A DNA stretch of 33,202 nt from Deltaproteobacteria bacterium. GTDB taxonomy: Bacteria; Myxococcota_A; Polyangia; Haliangiales; Haliangiaceae. How positions within the stretch are numbered: position 1 is the stretch's first letter; the number at the start of each line of letters is the position of its first letter. A program made the position numbers and the translations under genes. Positions 27,286-33,202 of the stretch are shown piece after piece. The DNA is taken from assembly GCA_013813765.1 (NCBI GenBank), contig JACCRC010000498.1, forward strand, positions 1-33,202, given 5' to 3'. Under the pieces are notes generated by a model that saw only the letters and a program-made list of their open reading frames with translations, was not told the DNA's origin and made no database searches.

Positions 27286-28158
27286 GTGGCTATCCGATCC
27301 ATCGAGACCCTGTATGAACAGGTGCGCAACGCCGCTCCTGCCGCCGCGCCGTACGAGACGGCGACGGTCGAGGCAGTAGCGCCGGGGATTCGCGTGCTTG
27401 CGCTGCGCACGCCGACGCTCCCGCCGGCTGCACACACCAACGTCTACCTGGTGGGGCCGGAGATCGGGCCCGTGGCGGTGGTGGATCCCGGGAGTCCGTA
27501 CCCCGACCAGCAGGCGGTGCTCGACCAGTTCCTCGCACAGGTCCCGATCGACCTCGTGCTGCTGACGCACCACCACGGCGATCATATCGGTGGGGCCGCC
27601 GCGCTCGCGGCGCGGTGGGGCGTACCGATCGCGGCACATGCGGCCACGGCGCGCAGGCTCGAAGGCATCGTCGAGGTGACGTCGCTGCTCGGCGATGGCG
27701 ATCGAGTGCACGGACTGACGGCGGTGCACACGCCCGGCCACGCCGAAGGACATCTGTGCTTCGAGCAGGACGGCTTCACGATCGCGGGGGACATGGTCGC
27801 CGGAATCGGAACGATCCTGATCGATCCGAGCGAGGGCGACATGGCGCTGTACCTCGCGTCGCTCGAGCTGCTCCTCGCGCGCCCCGCAGCGACGCTACTG
27901 CCGGCACACGGGCCGCCGATCGTGGATGGGCCCGCGAAGCTTCGAGAGTATCTCGCACACCGCCGGATGCGCGAGGCTCGCGTGGTCGCGGCGCTCGGCG
28001 AGACGCCTGCTCTGCTCGACGAGCTGTTGCCCGCCGCCTACGGCGATACGCCACGCATGATGTGGCCGCTCGCGGAGCGTTCGCTTCGTGCACATCTCGA
28101 CAAGCTAGTGAATGAAGGACGCGCGCGGTTCGACGGCGCTGCACGATGGTCGCGTTGA
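27286..28158 (+). CDS. MBL-fold metallohydrolase (LACTB2-like)
   Basis: 290 residues from GTG at 27286, with GAGG six bases upstream. The metallo-beta-lactamase motifs are all present: THHHGDHIGG (residues 94-103), TPGHAEGHLCF, GDMVAGIGTILID and LLPAHGPPI. The C-terminal helical region, YLAHRRMREARVVAALGETP, then LDKLVNEGRARFDG, is the winged-helix tail (BLACT_WH) found in LACTB2-type enzymes. Human LACTB2 is an endoribonuclease; bacterial members have assorted or unknown substrates. It should bind two zinc ions in the cytoplasm. It precedes the sigma-54 activator by 16 bp and may share its transcript. Confidence 0.9.
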   Translation: MAIRSIETLYEQVRNAAPAAAPYETATVEAVAPGIRVLALRTPTLPPAAHTNVYLVGPEIGPVAVVDPGSPYPDQQAVLDQFLAQVPIDLVLLTHHHGDHIGGAAALAARWGVPIAAHAATARRLEGIVEVTSLLGDGDRVHGLTAVHTPGHAEGHLCFEQDGFTIAGDMVAGIGTILIDPSEGDMALYLASLELLLARPAATLLPAHGPPIVDGPAKLREYLAHRRMREARVVAALGETPALLDELLPAAYGDTPRMMWPLAERSLRAHLDKLVNEGRARFDGAARWSR

Positions 28159-28174
28159 GCTATAGTGGCGCGCG

Positions 28175-29626
28175 GTGGCACTGACGTTCGACGGACTCGC
28201 GGAGGTCGCGATGGCGCGCGACCTGCTTCGCCGGTGGTGGGGCCTCGAGCTCGGCCTGACCGATGCGAAGGGCGGCGGTTACGACCGCACGTCCCACGCC
28301 ACGTGCGAGAGCGTGCGCGGAGTCGCCGGAGCAGCGTGCGCGAAGGAGCTCTCCGACCTCGCGGCCCACTTCTCGAAGAGCAAGGACCGGGTCGCCGTCT
28401 CGCGGAACTGCCACGCGGGCATGTCGATCGTCGCGGCCCCGGTGATGGGCCTCCACGGTGTGGTCGGCCTCGTGTTCGCGACTGGCGGTCACGACACCGA
28501 TGCGACCGCGATGGAGCAGGGGCTCATCAAGACGATCGGCTCGACCGCGGATGAAGCTCGCGCGCTCGCCACCGCCGCGCCCGTCGTGCCCGATGCGGAC
28601 CTACCGAAGATCCGAGACATCGTCACCGCCGCCGCCGCCGCGGTGGAGCGCGCGCTGCCCGCCGAGATCCCGCCGACCGCGTTCAGCCACCCGTTCAGCG
28701 AGATGGTCGGTGATGCGCCGGCCGTGCGCGATGTCGTCAAGCTGCTCGCGAAGGTCGTGAAGAGCGAGGCCACCGTGCTCGTGCACGGCGAGAGCGGCAC
28801 CGGCAAGGAGCTGATCGCGCGCGCGATCCACTATCACGGGTCCCGCGCGAAGAAGCCGTTCGTCGTGCAGAACTGCTCCGCGTTCAACGACAACCTCCTC
28901 GAGAGCGCGCTGTTCGGTCACGTGCGCGGCGCGTTCACCGGCGCGGTGAAGGATCAGCCGGGTCTGTTCCAGGTCGCCGATGGCGGCACGTTCTTCCTCG
29001 ACGAGATCGGCGACATGTCCGCCGCACTGCAAGTGAAGCTGTTGCGCGTGCTGCAGGAGGGCACGTTCACGCCCGTCGGTGGCACGAAGCCCGTGAAGGT
29101 CGACGTGCGGATCATCGCGGCGTCGCACAAGGACCTCGCGGCGATGGTCCAGCACAAGCAGTTCCGCGAGGACCTCTTCTACCGGGTCAACGTCCTCAAG
29201 ATCACCGTGCCGCCGCTGCGCGAGCGCGTGAGCGACATCCCGCGCCTCGCGGCGCACTTCGTGACGAAGCACTGGCGCGGCCCCACGCCGCCGCCTCGCC
29301 TGTCCCAGAGTGCGCTCGCGCGCCTCGTCGCGTACCAGTGGCCCGGCAACATCCGCGAGCTCGAGAACGAGATGGAGCGAATGCTCGTGCTCGCCGGCGA
29401 CGCGACGGAGCTCACTGCATCGATGGTCTCGTCGCGCCTCGCCGGCATGGTCGCCGCGCCGCCGAAGACGCTGCGCGACGCGATCGCGACCTCGGAGGCC
29501 GACGCGCTCGTCGCCGCCCTCGGCCGTCATCTCGGCGAGCGCGACGGCGCCGCCGCGGATCTCGGCATCAGCCGCTCCTATCTCGATGCGCGGTGCGCCG
29601 CGCTCGGCCTCGGGACCGGCGGATGA
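28175..29626 (+). CDS. Sigma-54-dependent transcription activator with PocR-like sensor domain
   Basis: 483 residues from GTG at 28175. Residues 1-130 resemble the PocR ligand-binding domain: conserved cysteines (HATCESV, AACAKEL) and NCHAGMSIVAAPVMGLHGVV. The AAA+ domain is complete: Walker A GESGTGKE (205-212), GAFTGA (252-257) for contact with sigma-54, Walker B GGTFFLDEIGD, REDLFYRVNVLKI and the WPGNIRELENEMERM sensor II helix. The C-terminus is a short Fis-type HTH (AAADLGISRSYLDARCAALG). There is no receiver domain, so control is probably by a small ligand. The stop overlaps yacG (ATGA). Target promoters are not identifiable. Confidence 0.93.
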   Translation: MALTFDGLAEVAMARDLLRRWWGLELGLTDAKGGGYDRTSHATCESVRGVAGAACAKELSDLAAHFSKSKDRVAVSRNCHAGMSIVAAPVMGLHGVVGLVFATGGHDTDATAMEQGLIKTIGSTADEARALATAAPVVPDADLPKIRDIVTAAAAAVERALPAEIPPTAFSHPFSEMVGDAPAVRDVVKLLAKVVKSEATVLVHGESGTGKELIARAIHYHGSRAKKPFVVQNCSAFNDNLLESALFGHVRGAFTGAVKDQPGLFQVADGGTFFLDEIGDMSAALQVKLLRVLQEGTFTPVGGTKPVKVDVRIIAASHKDLAAMVQHKQFREDLFYRVNVLKITVPPLRERVSDIPRLAAHFVTKHWRGPTPPPRLSQSALARLVAYQWPGNIRELENEMERMLVLAGDATELTASMVSSRLAGMVAAPPKTLRDAIATSEADALVAALGRHLGERDGAAADLGISRSYLDARCAALGLGTGG

Positions 29627-29820
29627 AGCGCCCGTGCCCCGTCTGCAAGAAGGGCATCGCGGTCAAGGACGGGAACAAGTTCTGGCCGCTGTGCAGCGAG
29701 CGCTGCCACCTCGTCGATCTCGGGAAGTGGCTCGGCGAGGAGTACCGCGTCGCGGGCGAGGTCGATCCGAACCTCGCCGAGGGCGCGCCGCAGACGTCCG
29801 AGGATAGCGAGAATTCGTGA
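29623..29820 (+). CDS. yacG: DNA gyrase inhibitor YacG (zinc-ribbon protein)
   Basis: 65 residues from ATG at 29623, overlapping the preceding stop (ATGA). The zinc ribbon is complete, CPVC at residues 5-8 and CSERC at 24-28, followed by the family hallmark HLVDLGKWLGEEYRV. In E. coli YacG binds the GyrB subunit and blocks gyrase DNA binding; its length and motifs match here. The C-terminal 20 residues are acidic. It is unusual that yacG sits in a coupled operon with a sigma-54 activator and a methyltransferase, since in many bacteria it neighbours coaE and pilus genes. Confidence 0.93.
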   Translation: MKRPCPVCKKGIAVKDGNKFWPLCSERCHLVDLGKWLGEEYRVAGEVDPNLAEGAPQTSEDSENS

Positions 29821-30500
29821 GCGAGCACCGCGTCGCGACGCACCTCGGGGTCGCCGCCGCCGACTACGATCGCGAGATCCGGCGGATGATCCCCGGCTAC
29901 GAGGAGATGCTCGGCGAGGTCGTCGCGCTGCTGGACGACGTGCTCGACGAGGACGCGCTCGTCATCGATCTCGGTGCGGGCACGGGTGCGCTCGCGGGCG
30001 CGATCCTCGATGGCATCCCGCGCGCTCGCGCGTTGCTCGTCGATATCGATCCCGCGATGCTCGAGGTCGCGACGACGCGGCTCGCTGCGCACTCCGCGCG
30101 TGTCGAGGTCCGGAAGGCGCGGTTCGAGGACCCGCTGCCGCCGTGCGATGCCGTGGTCGCGTCGCTCGCGCTGCACCATGTGGCCGATGTCGATGCGAAG
30201 CGCGCGCTCTACGCGCAGCTGCGGCGCGCGCTCAAGCCCGGGGGAATTCTACTGTCCGCGGATGCGGCCGTTCACCCCGCGGGCCCCGAGCACGACCGCG
30301 TGTTCCGGGTGTGGACCGCCGGGATGTTCGACCACGGCATCGGGCCCGGCGAGGCCGAGGCGCTGTTCGCGCAGTGGTCGAACGAGGACACGTACCAGCC
30401 ACTGCACGTGGAGCTGGCGCTGCTCGCGGAGGCCGGCTTCAAGCGGCCCGAGTGCTTCTGGCGGCGCGGGCCGATCGCCGTGTTCGGCGGGTTCGCCTAG
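29817..30500 (+). CDS. Class I SAM-dependent methyltransferase
   Basis: 227 residues from GTG at 29817, overlapping the yacG stop (GTGA). Motif I VIDLGAGTGALAGAILD binds SAM; LLVDIDPAMLEVA is the acidic strand-2 motif, ARFEDPLPPCDAVVASLALH is motif IV-like, and LKPGGILLSADA follows. It belongs to the methyltransferase 11/25 type with a small-molecule or unknown substrate. It is cytosolic and third in the activator-yacG-methyltransferase operon, all three coupled by 4-base overlaps. The stop shares CTAG with the stop of the next, converging gene. Confidence 0.88.
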   Translation: MSEHRVATHLGVAAADYDREIRRMIPGYEEMLGEVVALLDDVLDEDALVIDLGAGTGALAGAILDGIPRARALLVDIDPAMLEVATTRLAAHSARVEVRKARFEDPLPPCDAVVASLALHHVADVDAKRALYAQLRRALKPGGILLSADAAVHPAGPEHDRVFRVWTAGMFDHGIGPGEAEALFAQWSNEDTYQPLHVELALLAEAGFKRPECFWRRGPIAVFGGFA

Positions 30501-30898
30501 GCGTGATCGCCTAGCGCGACGTGCTCGTCGGTCGCCGACTCAGATAGCGGCGATCGCGTGTGCTCGAACGTCTCGAAGCGCGCGCGCAGCTGCATGGCGA
30601 CCCGCGTGGCCTCTTCGTGCGAACCGGCGAGCTTGCCGAGGCGGTCGGACTCCGTGCTGCGCGTGGCGCCCACGAAGTAGCTGGCCTCGTCGCTGAGCCG
30701 GTCGGACGCGACCTGGCAGAACATCGAGATCGCGTCGAGCCAGCTCGCGCTCGCGTGCTCGGTGACCACGAGTCGGCTCGCCATCTCGACGTAGCAGCCC
30801 TGCAGCAAGGCGAGTGCGGTCCGCTCGTCGCCGTGTGCAGCCTCGAGCGCAACCTGCGAGACTCGGTGCCAGGCGCTCGGGTCGACGTCCATCGTCAT
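30497..30898 (-). CDS. Helical hypothetical protein
   Basis: 133 residues from ATG at 30898; the frame is open further up but without a better start. Mostly helix (WHRVSQVALEAAHGDERTAL, LLQGCYVEMASRLVVTEHAS, LGKLAGSHEEATRVAMQLRA), with no signal, membrane segment or recognised motif. AGGTTCC precedes the start but is poorly spaced. Compact and acidic, it could be a small adaptor or regulator; nothing in the sequence or neighbours tells more. Confidence 0.65.
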   Translation of the reverse strand: MTMDVDPSAWHRVSQVALEAAHGDERTALALLQGCYVEMASRLVVTEHASASWLDAISMFCQVASDRLSDEASYFVGATRSTESDRLGKLAGSHEEATRVAMQLRARFETFEHTRSPLSESATDEHVALGDHA

Positions 30899-30976
30899 GT
30901 CCGGGAACCTAGCAACCCCCTCTGACGCTCGACCGGACAGCCCGGACAGTGCCGATCTCCGTGCTAGCCTTTCGGC

Positions 30977-31591
30977 GTGCAGACGAACGAAGCCGCGGAA
31001 GGCTGGCTTGCCACCGATGACTACGGAGTCATCGAGCAGCTCGAGCACGAGTCGATCGTGACCAGCTTTTACCGGATGGTGTTCCCGATCTGGCCGGAGC
31101 ACTCGGCGTACGTGATTCGCGCAGCGGATGGAACGGAGCAGCGCATCCCGATCCCGCTGCAGAGGAAGTCCGTGCTGCTCGGCTATCTGCGCGTCTACAG
31201 CTGGTTCGCGACGCTGTTCTTCGCGGCGCCGGCCCTGTTCGCGTGGGAACGGTTCGCATGGATGGGTCCGATCGCGATCGTCTTGCTGGCGTGCTCGCTG
31301 CTCGTCACGTTCCTGACCGGCCGACTCGACGACGCCGAGGCGTACCGGCGCAACATGCTGCGGCGGGTCGTCGGGTTCGGCGCGCCGCCCGAGCTGCTCT
31401 CCGAATCATTTCGCGCCGAGATCCGCGTGAACCTCGAGCTGATGTGGGCGACCAAGTCGCAGACCCCGTGGGCCGACGCGCTCGCAGCGGGCGAGTGCAG
31501 CGAGCTGCTGGTGGCGCTCGCCGAATACCACCAGGATCCCGAGCTGATCGCGATCGCGAACGCGAACTTCTCCAATCACATGTGGAACTGA
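30977..31591 (+). CDS. Membrane protein with two transmembrane helices
   Basis: 204 residues from GTG at 30977. A hydrophilic N-terminal 65 residues contain a beta segment (FYRMVFPIWPEHSAYVIRAA). Two membrane helices follow at about 72-90 (VYSWFATLFFAAPALFAW) and 94-114 (MGPIAIVLLACSLLVTFLTG), then a soluble C-terminal domain of about 90 residues (LDDAEAYRRNMLRRVVGFGA, ECSELLVALAEYHQDPELIA). Both soluble parts are probably on the same side of the membrane. No known family recognised. It diverges from the helical hypothetical gene and converges with the hydrolase. Confidence 0.72.
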   Translation: MQTNEAAEGWLATDDYGVIEQLEHESIVTSFYRMVFPIWPEHSAYVIRAADGTEQRIPIPLQRKSVLLGYLRVYSWFATLFFAAPALFAWERFAWMGPIAIVLLACSLLVTFLTGRLDDAEAYRRNMLRRVVGFGAPPELLSESFRAEIRVNLELMWATKSQTPWADALAAGECSELLVALAEYHQDPELIAIANANFSNHMWN

Positions 31592-31597
31592 CGAACG

Positions 31598-32338
31598 CTA
31601 GTTGTGAAGGCGTACGTGCGCGGCGATCGTCGCGTTGACCTTCGCACCATGCGTGATCGGGCCCATGTGGCCCATCTCGGGGAACAACGTCAGCGTCGCG
31701 TACGGAAGGGCTGCGGCAAGCCGCTCGATCACCCGCCGCTCGGCCGGCGGACTCTGCGTTCCGCCGAGCACGAGGACCGGCGCTGTGATCGTCGCGTACT
31801 GCGCGGCGCTCGTCCGGTTCGCGCCGAGCGTGCGGACCTCCTCGGACAGCTTCCAACCCACCTCGCGAAACGCGTGCTGCGTTTCCGGCGGTAGCCGCGC
31901 CCACGCGCCTTCGCCCTGCCACCAGTCAATGAACCCGCGCAGCCACGCCTCGTCGACCCCGCTCGCGTCCGGCACGTACCGGCCGAGCTGACCGATCTCG
32001 GCACGCGCGTCCGCATCCGCCTCGCCGAGCACGCCGAACGTCACCGGCTCGTACACCGCGATCGAGCGGACCTGACGGCCGAGCGCGAGCTGCATGACGA
32101 GCAGTCCACCGTACGAGTGCCCGACCAGGTGCACCGGCTCGCCGTCGATCATCGTCGCGAGGCGGTCGACGTCCTGCTTGAAGTGAAACGGCTCGCCCAC
32201 TCGCCACCGAGGTTGAGCGCCGTACCCGATCAGGTCCGGCATCAGCACCTCGTGGTCCGACGCGAGATCCTCACCCAGCCGACGCCACTGGCGTGACGTG
32301 AAGCCGCCGCTGTGGACGAGGAGGACGCGACTGCGCAC
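31598..32338 (-). CDS. Alpha/beta hydrolase
   Basis: 246 residues from GTG at 32338; this start puts the first beta strand (RVLLVHSGGFTS) at the N-terminus as usual, whereas the upstream open frame is spacer. The nucleophile elbow is GHSYGG, with LMPDLIGYG before it; the acid is probably in the VLVLGGTQSPPAERRVIERL segment and the histidine in EMGHMGPI. Cap helices lie between (YVPDASGVDEAWLRGFIDWW). It is a cytosolic serine hydrolase of unknown substrate, of the esterase/lactonase/haloperoxidase-like group. No operon partner with a related role is visible. Confidence 0.87.
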   Translation of the reverse strand: MRSRVLLVHSGGFTSRQWRRLGEDLASDHEVLMPDLIGYGAQPRWRVGEPFHFKQDVDRLATMIDGEPVHLVGHSYGGLLVMQLALGRQVRSIAVYEPVTFGVLGEADADARAEIGQLGRYVPDASGVDEAWLRGFIDWWQGEGAWARLPPETQHAFREVGWKLSEEVRTLGANRTSAAQYATITAPVLVLGGTQSPPAERRVIERLAAALPYATLTLFPEMGHMGPITHGAKVNATIAAHVRLHN

Positions 32339-32463
32339 GCCGATACCTTGCCGCGAAGCTGCGCGGCTGGCGAGTACGTGGAGACGTGGATCCCGCGACG
32401 CTGCGGTTCGTGGCGTGCACCTCACGGTCGCGGCACGGGGACGACCGATCGGTGGCCGCAAGC

Positions 32464-32847
32464 TCAGTTCTCGATCTCGAGCACCGGCTCCCCGTGCGGC
32501 ACGACGATCCAGTCGAACAGCTCGGTCACCAGCCGCCGCAGGTCGCGGATCGCCAGCTGCTGCACGCGCCGGAGCTCCGGCTCGTCACCCGGCATCTGCA
32601 CCATCAGCTCGAGCAAGCGCAGCCCCACATCGCACGCCGCGTACATCGCGCCGATCGCCATGCGCTCGCGTAGATCATCTTCCTCGTAGAGCTCGATCGT
32701 CGCGAGCGAGCGATGAATCGTGAGTCGTGCGAGCCGATCGAACCGCTCGCGCTCCGCCGCATCGCTCCACGCGGCCCGCATCAGCTTGTGGTTGCGCTCG
32801 AGCATCGAGACGAGCTCGCGCATGATCATGAACGTGGTGATGTGCAT
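32464..32847 (-). CDS. Helical hypothetical protein
   Basis: 127 residues from ATG at 32847; the frame stays open upstream as far as the tandem repeat, so a longer form starting at a GTG cannot be excluded. All-helical: MIMRELVSMLERNHKLMRAA, FDRLARLTIHRSLATIELYE, ERMAIGAMYAACDVGLRLLE and VQQLAIRDLRRLVTELFDWI, probably a four-helix bundle. No signal, membrane helix or known motif. The context gives no further clue. Confidence 0.6.
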   Translation of the reverse strand: MHITTFMIMRELVSMLERNHKLMRAAWSDAAERERFDRLARLTIHRSLATIELYEEDDLRERMAIGAMYAACDVGLRLLELMVQMPGDEPELRRVQQLAIRDLRRLVTELFDWIVVPHGEPVLEIEN

Positions 32848-32954
32848 GCCCGCGCGCTCTGCACGCGCCGCGCCGCGCGCAACCACGCGTTCTCGTGCGA
32901 GCGCCGGCCGACGCACGGACAACTCGTCCGCGCTTCGGACCTGTCCGGCGGACA

Positions 32955-33008
32955 AGAAATGGGGTCGGACCCCATTTCTGCACAACGGGACCCCATTTCT
33001 GCACAACG
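32955..33008. repeat. Hairpin (GGGGTC/GACCCC) followed by a 21-bp tandem duplication
   Basis: AGAAATGGGGTC at 32955-32966 and GACCCCATTTCT at 32968-32979 form a perfect 12-bp inverted repeat around one base. The right part then recurs: the 21-bp unit at 32967-32987, which starts GGACCCCATTTCTG and ends CACAACG, is repeated exactly at 32988-33008. The core resembles GGGGTC/GACCCC palindromes that I recall as dispersed repeats near REP-associated transposases in other bacteria. It lies in a spacer between two minus-strand genes, downstream of the partial gene at the window end, where a terminator would be expected. Confidence 0.85.
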
Positions 33009-33025
33009 CTGGTCGCACACGTTGT

Positions 33026-33202
33026 TCACCAGCGCGGACGCGGGCGGACGCGGCCGAGCTCGATGCGGAGGAGCCACGTGAGCGCGGGCGCCGGCGCGGA
33101 GGGCAGGGCGGACTCGGGGTGGCGCGCGGGAAGCGCGGCGATCGCTGCGCGCACGGCGCGCCGAGTGCGGAGGATCGAGGGGCGATAGCGATCGGGGAAC
33201 AC
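33026..33202 (-). CDS. C-terminal end of a protein cut by the window edge
   Basis: An open minus-strand frame of 58 codons plus TGA runs to the window end, so its start lies outside. Third codon positions are overwhelmingly G or C and the composition fits a real arginine-rich C-terminus: FPDRYRPSILRTRRAVRAAI, then ALTWLLRIELGRVRPRPRW. Frames on the other strand are less regular. No domain can be recognised from such a short piece. Confidence 0.5.
   Translation of the reverse strand: MFPDRYRPSILRTRRAVRAAIAALPARHPESALPSAPAPALTWLLRIELGRVRPRPRW

Noticed and set aside
28161..28166. TATAGT as a promoter -10 box for the sigma-54 activator
   Set aside because: No -35 element at suitable spacing, and the gene is only 16 bp behind the MBL-fold gene on the same strand.

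Overview
The window is a dense, GC-rich stretch of bacterial chromosome that looks like a myxobacterium-type (Myxococcota) genome, plausibly near Haliangium/Kofleriaceae. The grounds are family content rather than a marker gene: several PEGA-domain envelope proteins, many lipoproteins, two ArsA/GET3-type ATPases, a sigma-54 activator, an mfd/parvulin cluster, a strong bias for G or C at third codon positions, and frequent 4-base stop/start overlaps. No rRNA, tRNA, CRISPR array, intact insertion sequence or phage gene is visible. About 37 protein genes are supported, two of them cut by the window edges.

Layout. 1-1789: the end of a winged-helix regulator, coupled to a protein with a lysine-rich histone-like tail, then a small coiled-coil protein. 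1855-4378 (minus): a PilZ protein, a PEGA-like envelope protein and a membrane-anchored gluzincin-type metalloprotease. 4477-10110 (minus): mfd, a parvulin-like lipoprotein and a SurA-like chaperone in one operon, so a DNA-repair translocase is read together with envelope folding factors. 10161-11504: an outer-membrane-barrel-like protein fused to a thioredoxin domain. 11505-12143: the only long gene-free stretch, made of a large imperfect inverted repeat enclosing relics that look like mobile-element ends. 12144-14983 (minus): two NHL-repeat lipoproteins and a cytochrome P460-like lipoprotein. 15033-18441: a secreted HEIDH metalloprotease, an ArsA-type ATPase (minus), a biotin carrier protein and a small partner. 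18438-20560 (minus): a Deg-type protease and a polysaccharide-deacetylase-like lipoprotein. 20625-22861: an RlmN-like radical SAM enzyme, inorganic pyrophosphatase and a glutathione S-transferase. 22882-26932: a coiled-coil lipoprotein, two tandem PEGA paralogs, a lipoprotein and a second ArsA-type ATPase. 26936-30500: a small unknown protein, an MBL-fold hydrolase, then a sigma-54 activator, YacG and a methyltransferase in one coupled operon. 30497-33202: small unknowns, an alpha/beta hydrolase and a partial gene at the edge.

Three observations stand out. First, a 52-54 bp two-hairpin element occurs three times between genes (4013, 17568, 21650), with the linkers conserved and the stems changed in a compensating way, which indicates selection on structure and a dispersed family. 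Second, the two ArsA-type ATPases carry complementary departures in their P-loops: one lacks the signature lysine and keeps the Walker lysine, the other does the reverse, as expected of partners in a heterodimer. Third, the 11.5-12.1 kb spacer holds paired repeat arms around tandem and direct repeats that no gene explains.
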